The notes: generated by a model from the sequence alone, not told the origin. A stretch of 64,000 nucleotides of DNA from Streptomyces misionensis (GCF_900104815.1 NZ_FNTD01000004.1:248001-312000); one strand, 5' to 3'. Shown: positions 25,580 through 35,195, counted from the first letter of the stretch. Numbers and translations: made by a program.

Positions 25580-27100
25580 TCAGGGGCGTGTCAGCAGGGC
25601 GCGCAGGGCGGCCTTGTCGGGCTTGCCGCTCGCCGCGACGGGGACGTCGGTGAGGATGCTGACGCCTGCCGGGGCGCCGGCCTCCCCCAGGGCCCGTGCC
25701 ACCAGTTCGCGCAGCGCCGCCTCCTCGGGCGCGCGGCCCGGCTGCGGGACGACGAAGGCGTGGATGGCCTCGCCCGTCCGCTCGTCCGGGACCCCGACGA
25801 CGTATGCCTGGTCCACGTCGGGGTGGGAGGCGAGGACGCGTTCGATGGGGCCCGCGTAGTGCACGATGGCGTTGACGATGACGACGTCGCGCGTGCGTCC
25901 GGTCAGCCGCAGGTATCCGCCCGCGTCGAGCCGCCCGAGGTCCCGGGTCCGGACCCAGCCGTCGCGCAGGACGTCCGCGGTCTCCCGCGGGTCCTCCCAG
26001 TAGCCGCAGAACGCGTCCGCCGCCCGCACCCACACCTCGCCCGTGCCGCCCGCCGACAGGTCGCGGCCGTCCTCGTCGCGCACGGTCATCTCGACCGTGT
26101 CGAGCGGGCGTCCCACCGTGTCGGCGAGGCCGGGGTCGGCGGCGAGTTCCTCGGGTTCGAGGAGGGTGAGCATGCCCGTCTCGGTCTGGCCGTAGGCGTG
26201 GTGGGCCACGGGTCCGAGCAGTTCGGCCGCCTCGGTCAGCCGGTGCGGGGCAAGAGGGGATCCGGCCACGACGAGGGCGCGCAGACCGCTGGTGTCCGCG
26301 CCCCCATTGCGCACGGCGTCGAGAATGCCGTACAGGCGCGGCACCGTGGTCATGCAGGCGGTGACGCGCAGCTCGGCGAAGACGCCGGGGAAGACCGGGG
26401 GCTGCTGCGGTATCACCGCGGTGCCCCCGGCCAGCAGGGCGAGGCCCAGGTGCTCGAACATGACGGCGCTGGTGAGGGTGCCGAAGAGCAGGAACCGTTC
26501 GTAGCGCGCCGCGAGGCGCCGGACACGGTCGGTCCAGCGTGCGGGCTGAAGGGCCCAGTGCTCCGACAGCGCCCCGTAGGTCACCATCGTGCCCTTGGGC
26601 CGGCCGGTGCTGCCGCTGGTGAGGTGGATGACGCCGACGCCGTCGCGGTCGCCGCGGGGGGTGAGGTCGCCGGGCGCGGCGGTGAAGCCCTCCGGGGGCC
26701 GCAGCGCGCCGGTCTCCAGGAGTCGTGACCCGGCTGCCGCGGCGGCGAGTTCGGGGCGGCTCGCGGCGTCGTCCGTCACCACGGCGTCGACGTCCCGGGC
26801 GAGGATGTCGCGCAGGTGTGCACGGGTCAGTCCGGGACGCAGTCCGACCACCTGGCAGCCGACGACGTGGGCCGCGACGCGCACCGCGAACGCCTCCGGC
26901 GTGACGCCGGTGTCCAGGGCCACGCGGGCTCCCGGAGCCAGGCCCGCGGTGCGCAGCCCCCGGACGAAGCCGGCGGTCAGGTCGAGCACCTCTCCCCGGG
27001 TGACCGTGCGTGCCCCGTGCTCGAAGGCGGGCAGGTCGGGGGCGCCGCGGAAGGCGTCGACGAACGCCTGCGGAAAGAGACCCCCGGGCTTTTCGTCCAC
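25580..27100 (-). CDS. adenylate-forming ligase (ANL family), cluster ligase 1
   Basis: The ~506-residue ANL enzyme shows the phosphate loop TSGSTGRPKGTM, the adenine block YGQTETGM, the hinge-region GWVRTRDLGRLD and the terminal catalytic Lys in ASGKPDKAAL. It activates a carboxylic acid as acyl-AMP, then usually passes it to CoA. The GTG at 27100 is used because GGAG lies six bases upstream; an ATG at 27166 lacks a site. It is divergent from the flavoenzyme operon and is taken as the left border of the biosynthetic cluster. The acid is unknown; no carrier protein is seen nearby. Confidence 0.85.
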   Translation of the reverse strand: MDEKPGGLFPQAFVDAFRGAPDLPAFEHGARTVTRGEVLDLTAGFVRGLRTAGLAPGARVALDTGVTPEAFAVRVAAHVVGCQVVGLRPGLTRAHLRDILARDVDAVVTDDAASRPELAAAAAGSRLLETGALRPPEGFTAAPGDLTPRGDRDGVGVIHLTSGSTGRPKGTMVTYGALSEHWALQPARWTDRVRRLAARYERFLLFGTLTSAVMFEHLGLALLAGGTAVIPQQPPVFPGVFAELRVTACMTTVPRLYGILDAVRNGGADTSGLRALVVAGSPLAPHRLTEAAELLGPVAHHAYGQTETGMLTLLEPEELAADPGLADTVGRPLDTVEMTVRDEDGRDLSAGGTGEVWVRAADAFCGYWEDPRETADVLRDGWVRTRDLGRLDAGGYLRLTGRTRDVVIVNAIVHYAGPIERVLASHPDVDQAYVVGVPDERTGEAIHAFVVPQPGRAPEEAALRELVARALGEAGAPAGVSILTDVPVAASGKPDKAALRALLTRP

Positions 27101-27338
27101 TTCGTCTCCATCCTGGACCGGAAGCAGCCGACACGAAGACGGCGTGAATGTCTGGAAAGCGACCATGCCGAACGGCGAATGGGCTCACTCGGACCGCCAA
27201 ACACGCCTCACGTTAACCGACGGAAGGAATTCACCAACCCGAGTGGCGAGTGACCTACGTCACGCAGAGGCGGTCTGGATCAGTGCTTTAACCATCAAGT
27301 AAGGTCCATTCCGCCTCCACGGAAGGCAGGACGAATCC
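27101..27338. promoter_or_regulatory. divergent promoter region at the left border of the cluster
   Basis: This 238-base gap is clearly poorer in G/C than its flanks, as expected for promoters of the ligase (minus) and the flavoenzyme operon (plus). It contains a short dyad TGACCTACGTCA. No regulator can be assigned to it from sequence. Confidence 0.45.
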
Positions 27339-28964
27339 ATGTCTGCTTTAACGCAGGTTGACTATCTCGTCATCGGCGGCGGCCCCGCGGGCCTCCAAGC
27401 CGGGTACTTCCTTGAAAAGAACGGCCGGGATTACCTCATCGTGGAGGAGAGCGACACTCCAGGCGCCTTCTTCACGCGTTTTCCCCGGCATAGAACGCTT
27501 ATATCGTCCAACAAGGTGCACACCGGCTGGAGCGATCCGGAAATGCGCCTTCGCGTCGACTGGAATTCCCTCCTCTCGGACGACGGACCACTCTTCACCG
27601 CCTACTCCCCACGCTACTTCCCACCGGCCGACGACATGGTCCGCTACCTGGCGGACTTCGCGCGGACCCAGGGGCTGCGCATCCGCCTCGACACCCGGAT
27701 CACCCGCGTCACCCGGCCCGCGGACGGCCTCTTCACGGCGACGGACCAGAATGGCAACGTTATCCGGGCCCGCCGGATCATCGTCGCCACGGGCGTCTCC
27801 CGGCCGTACGTGCCGGCCATCGAGGGCGTCGAGGAGGCCGAACGCTACGACACGGTGACCGTCGACCCCGCGGACTTCACCGACCAGCGCGTCCTCGTCA
27901 TCGGGCGCGGCAATTCCGCCTTCGAGACCGCGGACAATCTCATCGAGACCGCCGCCGTCATCCACGTCGCCGGACCCGGCTCCCTCAAACTCGCGTGGCG
28001 GACGCACTTCGTCGGACATCTCCGCGCGGTCAACAACAACTTCCTCGACACCTATCAGCTCAAGTCGCAGAACGCCGTACTGGACGGCGACATCCTGCGC
28101 ATAGCACGGCAGCCGGACGGCTCTTATCTGGTGAGCGTCAGGTTCGCGCGCGTCGAGGAAGTGGTGAAGGACATCCGGTACGACCGGGTGATCCTGGCCA
28201 CCGGATTCCGTTTCGACGCCTCGATATTCGACGACGACTGCCGGCCCGACCTCGTCGTCAAGGACCGGTTCCCGCGGCTCACCAGCGCATGGGAATCCGC
28301 GAACATACCCGATCTGTATTTCGCCGGGACCATCACCCAGTCCCTCGACTTCAGAAAGTCCACCAGTGGTTTCATCCACGGTTTCCGGTACGGAGTGAAG
28401 GCGCTCGCCCGCATACTCGAACGCCGTTACCACGACCGGGACTGGCCGCACACCGACCTGCCCGCCACCGCGGACGCGGTGAGCGAAGCGATCGTCGCGC
28501 GGGTCAACCGCACCTCGGCCCTGTGGCAGATGTTCGGGTTCCTCGGCGACGCGGTGCTGCTCGGCGCCGACGGCGGGGCCCGGTACTGCGAGGAGGTCCC
28601 GGTGGCCCATCTGCACGAGGCCGCCGCCCGGGGCGAGTTCGGGGACCTGGCCGGCTATTTCGCCGTCACCCTGGAGTACGGCGCCGACCACGACCAGGTC
28701 GACCCCTTCGACGTCACCGTCGCACGGACGCCCCAGCGGGACACCGGTGGCCTCGACGCGCGCTATCTCCACCCCGTGGTACGTCAGTTCCTGCCGGACG
28801 GCACCGGAAAGCCGGTCGCGGAACACCACCTCACGGAGAACCTGGAGAACGAGTGGGACGACCCCGACGTCCACGTCGGCCCGCTCGGCTCCTTCCTCGC
28901 CTCCCGGCTGCCCGCCGGCAACGGCCTCCCGGCCGGCGGAGCATCCGCCGCGCCCAGGCCGTGA
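27339..28964 (+). CDS. FOXRED2-like FAD-dependent monooxygenase
   Basis: The 541-residue flavoprotein has an FAD Rossmann motif GGGPAG (13-18), a second NAD(P)H motif GRGNSA (189-194), and the late FAD block LYFAGTITQSLDFRKSTSGF. The overall plan is that of flavin-containing or N-hydroxylating monooxygenases of the FOXRED2 kind, with a ~120-residue C-terminal extension. Its stop overlaps the next start (GTGA), so it is translated with the FMN oxidase. It may oxidise an amine or an activated carbon of the cluster product; the reaction is not fixed by sequence. Confidence 0.85.
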   Translation: MSALTQVDYLVIGGGPAGLQAGYFLEKNGRDYLIVEESDTPGAFFTRFPRHRTLISSNKVHTGWSDPEMRLRVDWNSLLSDDGPLFTAYSPRYFPPADDMVRYLADFARTQGLRIRLDTRITRVTRPADGLFTATDQNGNVIRARRIIVATGVSRPYVPAIEGVEEAERYDTVTVDPADFTDQRVLVIGRGNSAFETADNLIETAAVIHVAGPGSLKLAWRTHFVGHLRAVNNNFLDTYQLKSQNAVLDGDILRIARQPDGSYLVSVRFARVEEVVKDIRYDRVILATGFRFDASIFDDDCRPDLVVKDRFPRLTSAWESANIPDLYFAGTITQSLDFRKSTSGFIHGFRYGVKALARILERRYHDRDWPHTDLPATADAVSEAIVARVNRTSALWQMFGFLGDAVLLGADGGARYCEEVPVAHLHEAAARGEFGDLAGYFAVTLEYGADHDQVDPFDVTVARTPQRDTGGLDARYLHPVVRQFLPDGTGKPVAEHHLTENLENEWDDPDVHVGPLGSFLASRLPAGNGLPAGGASAAPRP

Positions 28965-30085
28965 CCGGCCCGCGGACGGGCCCGGCGTACGATCCGGCCG
29001 CACTGGCACGCCGGGCCCTCGCGGAACTGCGGCCTGAGCACTACGACTTCATCGCCGGCGGAGCGGGCGAGGAGACGGCACTGCGGGAGAACGAGGACGC
29101 CTTCGCCCGGCTGGCGCTGCTCCCCCGGGTGCTGCGCGGCCCCGGCCCCGGCACCGGCACCCGCGTGGGCGTGCTGGGCCGGGAGTGGCCGGCTCCGCTC
29201 TTCGTCTCCCCGACCGCCTTCCACCGGCTCGCGCATCCCGACGGCGAACTGGCCACCGCGCGTGCCGCCGCCGCGACCGGGACTCCGCTGGTCACCGGCA
29301 TGGCCGCCACCACCGCCGTCGCGGACGTCGTCGCCGCGGCCCGCGCGAGGGACCCGGAGGCCGTCGTCTGGTTCCAGCTGTACCTCCAGCCGGAACACGA
29401 GGTCACCGCCGAACTCGTGCGCCGGGCCGAGCGGGCGGGCTGCTCCGCCCTCGTGGTCACCGTCGACTCCCCCGTGTTCGGGAGCCGCACCCGGGACCTG
29501 CGCAACGGCTTCCACGACCTGCCGCCCGGTCTCGCGGCCGAGAACATGCGGGACCTGCCCGGTGCCGCGCCCGGCGGCACCCGCGACATCGCCATGTGGC
29601 CGGCGGGCTGGGACGATCTGCGGCGGCTGCGCGACCTGACCGACCTGCCCCTCGTCCTCAAGGGCGTGCTGCATCCGGCGGACGCGCGGACGGCGGTCGA
29701 GCAGGGTGTGGACGCGCTGCTCGTGTCCAACCACGGGGGACGGCAGCTCGACGCCGCTCCGGCGGCGGTCGAGGCGCTCCCGGCCGTCGCCGGGGCCGTC
29801 GCGGGACGGGTACCGGTCCTCGTGGACGGCGGGGTACGCCGCGGCACCGACATCGCGCTCGCCCTGGCCCTGGGAGCGGTCGCCGCCGGCGTGGGGCGGC
29901 CGGTGCTGTGGGCGCTGGCGACGGGCGGCGAGGACGGGGTGACGGAGCTGCTGAGCGCGCTGCGCGCGGACTTCGCCCAGGTGCTCGCCCTGTGCGGCGG
30001 GCACCGGCCCGGGGACCTCACGGCCGACCAGGTGGTCGCGCGCGGGTTCCCGTACCACCGGCCGAAAGGAGAACCAGCATGGTGA
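28961..30085 (+). CDS. FMN-dependent alpha-hydroxy-acid oxidase
   Basis: The 374-residue TIM-barrel protein has the lactate-oxidase/hydroxymandelate-oxidase layout: HYDFIAGGAG, LVTGMAATTAV, catalytic Lys234 in LVLKGV, His258 and Arg261 in SNHGGRQLD, and the FMN phosphate site DGGVRRG. It oxidises an alpha-hydroxy acid to the keto acid. Enzymes of this type supply arylglycine precursors, but no hydroxymandelate synthase is visible in the window. GTG start inside the stop of the flavoenzyme gene; the next gene (P450) starts seven bases before its end. The operon order suggests sequential oxidation steps. Confidence 0.88.
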   Translation: MTGPRTGPAYDPAALARRALAELRPEHYDFIAGGAGEETALRENEDAFARLALLPRVLRGPGPGTGTRVGVLGREWPAPLFVSPTAFHRLAHPDGELATARAAAATGTPLVTGMAATTAVADVVAAARARDPEAVVWFQLYLQPEHEVTAELVRRAERAGCSALVVTVDSPVFGSRTRDLRNGFHDLPPGLAAENMRDLPGAAPGGTRDIAMWPAGWDDLRRLRDLTDLPLVLKGVLHPADARTAVEQGVDALLVSNHGGRQLDAAPAAVEALPAVAGAVAGRVPVLVDGGVRRGTDIALALALGAVAAGVGRPVLWALATGGEDGVTELLSALRADFAQVLALCGGHRPGDLTADQVVARGFPYHRPKGEPAW

Positions 30086-31539
30086 GCCGGAGGACGACGG
30101 CGGCGACGGCCCTGGGCGGCGCGCTGCTGCTGTCCCTGCCCGCCTGGCTGCCCGGCCGGGTCGTCGCCCTGCGGATGAAGGTCTTCGCCCGCGTCAACGG
30201 CGACGAGGGCATACCGCTGCCCAGCGCCGTCTTCGGCGCCGACCGCTTCCAGGAGGTCTACGGCCACCCCGCCGCGGGGGGCCGCAGCAAGGGCGCCGCA
30301 CTGTCCGACCTGTTCTGGTACTGGCTCGCGCCCGGCGCCGACGTCCACCAGGAGCATCTGGAGGCCGGTCCCCGCTACGACGAGGTGGCCCGGCGCACCC
30401 TCGCCATCCTCTCCGGCCCGTCGGCCGAGCTGTACGCCGCCGCGGCGAGCGCCACCCGGCGCGTCCTGGAGAGCGCGGACACCGGTCGGATCCGGTCCGT
30501 GCGGCTGCGCGACCTGATGATGCCGGTGTGGGCCGAGTTCTTCTACGAACTGGTCTTCCGGGAGCCCTGCCCGGCCGAGGCCCGGCGGCTGATCGTCGCC
30601 AACGCCACCGACGTGGTCGACGCCCTCAAGTGCACCCGGCCGCGCCATATGCGCCGCAGGAACCGGCTGACCCGCTATCTGCTGCGCCGGCTGGCCGCCG
30701 GTGACGTGCCCCACGAACTGCCCGGCTGCCTGACCCGCCGCCAGCAGGCGTTCTATCTGCAAGGCACCTTCTTCAACACCGCCGTGGTCCAGATGTCCGA
30801 GGCGATGGCCCATCTCCTGCTGGCCCTGGCCCAGCACCCGGACGTACAGCGGAAGGTGGCGGGCACGCCCGACGACGACCGCTACCTGTCGCACGTCATG
30901 AACGAGACGTTCCGGCTGTTCCCGCTGTTCGGGGTGGCGCATCGCATCACCACCGCCGACATCGCGCTCGACGGCCTGCCCACGATCCCGGCGGGCTCCG
31001 TCCTCACCTTCAGCTACCCCGACTACCACGCCACCGGCCACACCGATCCCGAGCGCTTCGACCCGGAGCGCTGGGCGACGCTGTCCGCGAAGAACGCCCA
31101 CCACATCCCGTTCGGCGTCGCCGCCAACCGGCCCTGTCCCGCCTGGCGTCTCGCGCCGGTCGTGATGCGCGCCGCGACCCGGGAGGTGCTGGCCCGCCAC
31201 GTGCTCGACTCACCGGTCGGGCACACCCGTTCCATCCCCCACCGCGCTCCCTGTCTGCTGCTGCCCCGCGAGCGGCCCGCCTCCCGGACCACCAGGCTCG
31301 TGCTGCGCACGGCGCTGGCCGTTCGCGACCGGGCCGAGGACGTCGGACGCAGCCTGCTGCAACTGGTCCTCGGCACCTGGATGGTGCTGGACGCCCGCCG
31401 CACCAGGCCCGCCACGACGTACTTCGCCCGGTACGACACCGAGGGCCGTCCGCTGAGCGCCGGCGACGCCGCGCCCGGTGCCGGGGCGGGTCGGGCGCAC
31501 GGCGCGACGGCCTGCCCGTACCCGGGCCACGGGGCGTGA
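30079..31539 (+). CDS. atypical membrane-anchored cytochrome P450
   Basis: The 486-residue protein starts with a hydrophobic anchor (~8-24), rare for bacterial P450s. The ExxR motif is present (ETFR, 276-279), as is a Cys-ligand loop, but the loop reads FGVAANRPC (345-353) instead of FGxGxRxC-G. The I-helix lacks the usual A-G-x-D/E-T group and reads LQGTFFNTAVVQ. A ~110-residue C-terminal extension follows. The I-helix change suggests unusual oxygen chemistry or a non-monooxygenase role. The ribosome site is AAAGGAG. Part of the four-gene plus-strand operon. Confidence 0.8.
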   Translation: MVSRRTTAATALGGALLLSLPAWLPGRVVALRMKVFARVNGDEGIPLPSAVFGADRFQEVYGHPAAGGRSKGAALSDLFWYWLAPGADVHQEHLEAGPRYDEVARRTLAILSGPSAELYAAAASATRRVLESADTGRIRSVRLRDLMMPVWAEFFYELVFREPCPAEARRLIVANATDVVDALKCTRPRHMRRRNRLTRYLLRRLAAGDVPHELPGCLTRRQQAFYLQGTFFNTAVVQMSEAMAHLLLALAQHPDVQRKVAGTPDDDRYLSHVMNETFRLFPLFGVAHRITTADIALDGLPTIPAGSVLTFSYPDYHATGHTDPERFDPERWATLSAKNAHHIPFGVAANRPCPAWRLAPVVMRAATREVLARHVLDSPVGHTRSIPHRAPCLLLPRERPASRTTRLVLRTALAVRDRAEDVGRSLLQLVLGTWMVLDARRTRPATTYFARYDTEGRPLSAGDAAPGAGAGRAHGATACPYPGHGA

Positions 31540-31651
31540 AGGCGTCATCCCCGCAGGCCCTCGTGGACCTCCCCGGGTCCGCACGGGCCTCCATGGGTCT
31601 CCATGGGCCTCCGAAGGTCTCTCCATAGGTCTCCTCCCCCAGGAGTCATCG

Positions 31652-32959
31652 TTGTCGACCACCGAGATGGGCCCGGCGTTCTTCCTGGCCGTGGCCGTCA
31701 TCCTCACCGTCTGCCGTCTCGTCAGTCTGCTCCTGCGTCGCCTCGGCCAGCCGCCCGTGGTCGGGGAGATGGTCGCCGGGGTGGCCCTCGGGCCGTCCGT
31801 TCTCGGCCTCCTCTCCCCCGGCCTGGAGAAATCCCTGTTCCCGGACGAGATGCGACCCGTGCTGTACGTGGCCGGGCAGGTCGGTCTCGTCGTCTTCATG
31901 TTCCTGTCCGGCTACGAGTTCCGGACCGACCGGCTGCGGTCGGTGGGCCGCACGGCGGTGCCCGTCTCCGCGGCCGGCATCGTCGTGCCCCTGCTGTTCG
32001 GCTCCGGGCTGGCCTGGGCGGCGCACGGTGCGGTGGACCTCTACCCGGACGGTGTCTCGCCCGCGGTGGGCGCGCTGTTCGTCGGGGTCACCGTGGCCAT
32101 CACCGCGTTCCCGATGCTGGCCCGGATCATCACCGAACGCGGCCTGACCGACACCCGTTTCGGCTCGGTCGCGCTGGCCTCCGGCGCGCTCGACGACGCC
32201 GTGGCATGGGTGCTGCTGGCGATGGTGCTGAGCATGGCGGGCGGCAACGCGGACACGTTCCTGCTGGCCGTGGCCGGCGCGGTCGGACTCGCCGTGTTCC
32301 TCGGTGTCTTCCTCCGCGTCCGGGCCAGGGCCCTGGAGCGGGCGCGACGGCTCACCGAGGAGCACATGCTGCTGGTCACCGTGCTCCTGCTGTTCCTCGC
32401 CGCCTGGTACACCGACCGCATCGGCCTGTACGCCGTGTTCGGCGCCTTCAGCCTCGGCGTGGCCTTCCCCCGCGACCCGGTGGTGACCCGCGCCGTGGCG
32501 GCCATCGCACCGATCAGCCGCATCGTGTTCCTGCCCCTGTTCTTCACCTACTCGGGGCTCAACACGGACTTCACGCTGCTGTCCGGCAGTGGTCTGCTCC
32601 TGTTCACCGTCGCCTGTGTGGCGGTGGCGATCATCGGCAAGTTCGGTGCCTGCTGGGCGGCCGCGCGGATGCTCGGCGAGCCGCCGGAGATCGCCCTGCG
32701 GGTGGGCGCGCTGATGAACGCGCGCGGGCTGATGCAGCTCATCGCCATCAACGTCGGCCTCAGCGCGGGCATCGCCTCACCCGCCCTCTTCGGCGTCCTG
32801 GTCATCGTCGCCCTGGTGACCACGGTGATGACGGCTCCCGTGCTGACGCTCCTGGACCGGCGTCAGGCGGCTCGGCACCCGGACGACGACGGGCGGCGCA
32901 CCGCCGCGACGGCCCGACCCGCCCCCTCTCCTCGGGGAGGGGGCGAGGGCGGCGGCTAG
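31652..32959 (+). CDS. CPA2-family cation/proton antiporter
   Basis: The 435-residue protein has about 12 hydrophobic segments and the CPA2 core with the paired Asp of ALDDAVAW (Asp181, Asp182), which bind the exchanged ion. TTG at 31652 is used because AGGAG lies six bases upstream; ATG 31667 is the alternative. It ends the flavoenzyme-oxidase-P450 operon after a 112-base gap holding repeats of a CTCCATGGGTCTCC-like unit. Antiporters of this type occur in clusters for ionophore-like compounds and may serve export or self-resistance; here that is an inference. Its end overlaps the convergent P450 gene by four bases. Confidence 0.9.
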   Translation: MSTTEMGPAFFLAVAVILTVCRLVSLLLRRLGQPPVVGEMVAGVALGPSVLGLLSPGLEKSLFPDEMRPVLYVAGQVGLVVFMFLSGYEFRTDRLRSVGRTAVPVSAAGIVVPLLFGSGLAWAAHGAVDLYPDGVSPAVGALFVGVTVAITAFPMLARIITERGLTDTRFGSVALASGALDDAVAWVLLAMVLSMAGGNADTFLLAVAGAVGLAVFLGVFLRVRARALERARRLTEEHMLLVTVLLLFLAAWYTDRIGLYAVFGAFSLGVAFPRDPVVTRAVAAIAPISRIVFLPLFFTYSGLNTDFTLLSGSGLLLFTVACVAVAIIGKFGACWAAARMLGEPPEIALRVGALMNARGLMQLIAINVGLSAGIASPALFGVLVIVALVTTVMTAPVLTLLDRRQAARHPDDDGRRTAATARPAPSPRGGGEGGG

Positions 32960-34317
32960 GGACGTGCCGCCGTCGTGCGCGGCCGCGGGGTCATGACGAG
33001 GTCGCGCGGGTGGTTGGTGGAGGTCATGACTCCCCGGACCCGCTTGCCCGGGACGGGTTCGAGGCGCCACTGGTCCACCACGGCCACGACCGTCGCCGTC
33101 ATCTCCGCGCGGGCGAACGACTCGCCGATGCACTGGTGGCTTCCCGCGCCGAAGGGGATGAAGGCTCCCCGCGGGGCGGCCGGCCGGTCGGGCAGCCAGC
33201 GGTCGGGGTCGAAGCGGGTGGGGTCGGTGAAGCAGCGCGGGTTCCGGTGCAGCACCAGGGCGCTGAAGATGAACTCGGTGCCCCGCTCGAAGTGGTGGCC
33301 GCCGAGTTCGACATCGGTGACGGCCCGCCGGATCGTGATGCCTCCGGGGTTGCGGACGCGCAGTGCCTCGTCCACCGTCCGCCTGGTGTAGGGCAGTCGA
33401 CCGAGCCGGTCGAGGTCGAAGGGCGCTCCGGACTGCTGCCGGACCTCCTCGTAGAGCTCGCGGTCGGCGTCCGGGTGCAGGCCGAGTTCGTGGAAGAGCC
33501 AGGCCAGTCCGCCGGCGACGGTCTCGGTGCCGGCGACCAGCAGGGTGACGACCTCGTCGTACACCTGCTGGGAGGTCATGGTGTCCGCGGTGGACGCGTC
33601 CTCGGCCCTCAGGAGCAGCGTCAGCAGGTCGGGCTCCCCGTCCGGCGGGCTGCCGCGGCGGGCGTCGATGAGGTGGTCGATGACGTTCCGCAGGCGGCGG
33701 TGCGCGTCGGCGAGGCGGCGGTTGCCGGGGGTGGGCAGCCGCTGCCAGAGGTTGGTGGGGTCCAGGACACGGGTGTACATGCCCCGCAGGACGAGGGGCA
33801 CCGTGCGGCGGATCTCGGCCGCGAGCCGTTCGTCCAGCGTGGTGGAGAACAGCGTCGAGGTGAGGACGGCCAGGGACAGGTCGTACATCTCCCGGGTGAC
33901 GTCGATGGCCTGGCCCAGCCGCCAGGACGCGGCACGGGCGGTGGCCGTCTCCGCCATCGTCCGGGCGTAGCGGGCGATGTGGGTGTGATGGAACGCCGGC
34001 TGCATCAGGCGCCGTTGACGCAGGTGGAAGGAGCCCTCGGAGGTGGCGAGGCCGTTGCCGAGGTAGTCGCGGAGCTTGTCGAACGAGCGGCCCTTGGCGT
34101 AGTCGGCGGCGTCGCTCACCATGACGCGGTGGACGAGGTCGGGGCTGGTGAGGACGTAGGTCGGCTTCGGGCCCAGATGGACCGCCACGATCGGGTCGTA
34201 GGCGGTGAGGGTGTCCAGGAACTCCAGGGGCCTGCGCCACATGTGCAGGCCGTGGCCGATCAGGGGCAGGCGGCCCCGCGCGACCGGTGGGGGCGCGGGG
34301 CGGGCGGCAGCGGTCAT
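32956..34317 (-). CDS. cytochrome P450, terpenoid-oxygenase-like
   Basis: The 453-residue P450 has all standard motifs: AGTETV in the I-helix (262-267), ExxR as EALR (317-320) and the haem loop FGAGSHQCIG (389-398, Cys396). The N-terminal PPPVARGRLPLIGHG and overall length resemble pentalenene-oxygenase-type (CYP183-like) enzymes rather than the common CYP105/107 group, suggesting a prenyl or terpenoid substrate. AAGGAG lies six bases before the ATG. It is alone on its strand here. Confidence 0.9.
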   Translation of the reverse strand: MTAAARPAPPPVARGRLPLIGHGLHMWRRPLEFLDTLTAYDPIVAVHLGPKPTYVLTSPDLVHRVMVSDAADYAKGRSFDKLRDYLGNGLATSEGSFHLRQRRLMQPAFHHTHIARYARTMAETATARAASWRLGQAIDVTREMYDLSLAVLTSTLFSTTLDERLAAEIRRTVPLVLRGMYTRVLDPTNLWQRLPTPGNRRLADAHRRLRNVIDHLIDARRGSPPDGEPDLLTLLLRAEDASTADTMTSQQVYDEVVTLLVAGTETVAGGLAWLFHELGLHPDADRELYEEVRQQSGAPFDLDRLGRLPYTRRTVDEALRVRNPGGITIRRAVTDVELGGHHFERGTEFIFSALVLHRNPRCFTDPTRFDPDRWLPDRPAAPRGAFIPFGAGSHQCIGESFARAEMTATVVAVVDQWRLEPVPGKRVRGVMTSTNHPRDLVMTPRPRTTAARP

Positions 34318-34517
34318 CAGCGCTCCTTCGGCCGGGACGGCACTCGTGGCGGTCCGGGTGGCGTGCCGGGCGACACGGTCGACCACACGCGGACCTCGAC
34401 GGCTTTCGCCCCCGTCACGGCACGTACCGAGTGTGACGGAAGCAGCGCTCAGCGTGGTAGGCCCGGCCCGGTCTCACTCGTCCGGGCGTCGGGCCCGGCG
34501 CGGAGGACCCGCCGCGG

Positions 34518-35135
34518 TCAGATGCGCGGGTGCCCGGCCGACTCCGGCCGGCCACGGTGGCGGAACCGTTCCGGTGCCAGGATCGACATGACCGTCGCGT
34601 CCACTCGCTCGCCCTCCCAGAGCAGGGCGTCCCGCAGTACGCCCTCGGCGACGAACCCCGCCTTCTCGTAGACGCGGCGGGCGCGCGGGTTGACGGCGTA
34701 CACCTCCAGCGAGACGCGGTGCAGGCCCAGTCGCTCGAAGCCGTGGCCGACGATCAGCCGGGTGGCCTCCGTGCCGAGACCCCGTCCACGGGTGCCGGGC
34801 ACGAGGCAGATGCGGAAACCGCAGCTTTCGTTGGACGGGTCCCACTCGTTGAGGACGGCCTCACCGACGACCTGGCCCGTCGCCCGCTCGACGACGGCGA
34901 GGTCCAGCCGGTCGTCCTGGTCCCGGCGGGTGTCGTACCAGCCGCGTATCCGCGCCTCGTCGGTCTCCCCGCCGTCGTGGCTGCCGGTCAGCCGGGACGT
35001 CCCGGCGTCCCGGAACATCGGCAGCAGCGCGGGTACGTCGTCCACCGTGACGGGCCGGAGCAGCACCCGCTCGCCCGTGAGCGTGGGCTTGTCGAGGAAG
35101 TCGGGGCGCGGCGCGTTCCGCTGGTGATCAGCCAT
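34518..35135 (-). CDS. GNAT N-acetyltransferase (RimJ/RimL-like)
   Basis: The 205-residue protein has the RimJ/L layout: LTGERVLLRPVTVDDVPAL at the start, the acetyl-CoA loop GTRGRGLGTEAT and the terminal VNPRARRVYEKAGFVAEG. Members acetylate protein N-termini, small amines or antibiotics. The ATG follows AAGGTGG; a GTG six bases upstream is possible. Lying next to the TioE regulator and erythromycin-esterase-like gene, it may be a modifying or resistance enzyme, without proof. Confidence 0.88.
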   Translation of the reverse strand: MADHQRNAPRPDFLDKPTLTGERVLLRPVTVDDVPALLPMFRDAGTSRLTGSHDGGETDEARIRGWYDTRRDQDDRLDLAVVERATGQVVGEAVLNEWDPSNESCGFRICLVPGTRGRGLGTEATRLIVGHGFERLGLHRVSLEVYAVNPRARRVYEKAGFVAEGVLRDALLWEGERVDATVMSILAPERFRHRGRPESAGHPRI

Positions 35136-35195
35136 TGCCACCTTGTGTACGGCCGCCCCACCCGGCGTCCTCCGGTTATCCGCCGGGCGGCCGGC

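Noticed and set aside
27339..30085. Hydroxyphenylglycine supply route
   Set aside because: The FMN oxidase fits, but hydroxymandelate synthase, HpgT and prephenate dehydrogenase are absent.
31540..31651. Short repeats of a CTCCATGGGTCTCC-like unit before the antiporter
   Set aside because: Only two to three imperfect copies; too few for a repeat array and probably part of the leader.
31603..34671. A long plus-strand frame of about 1020 codons spanning the antiporter and the P450
   Set aside because: It has no recognisable domain and runs in the wrong frame of one real gene and antisense to another.
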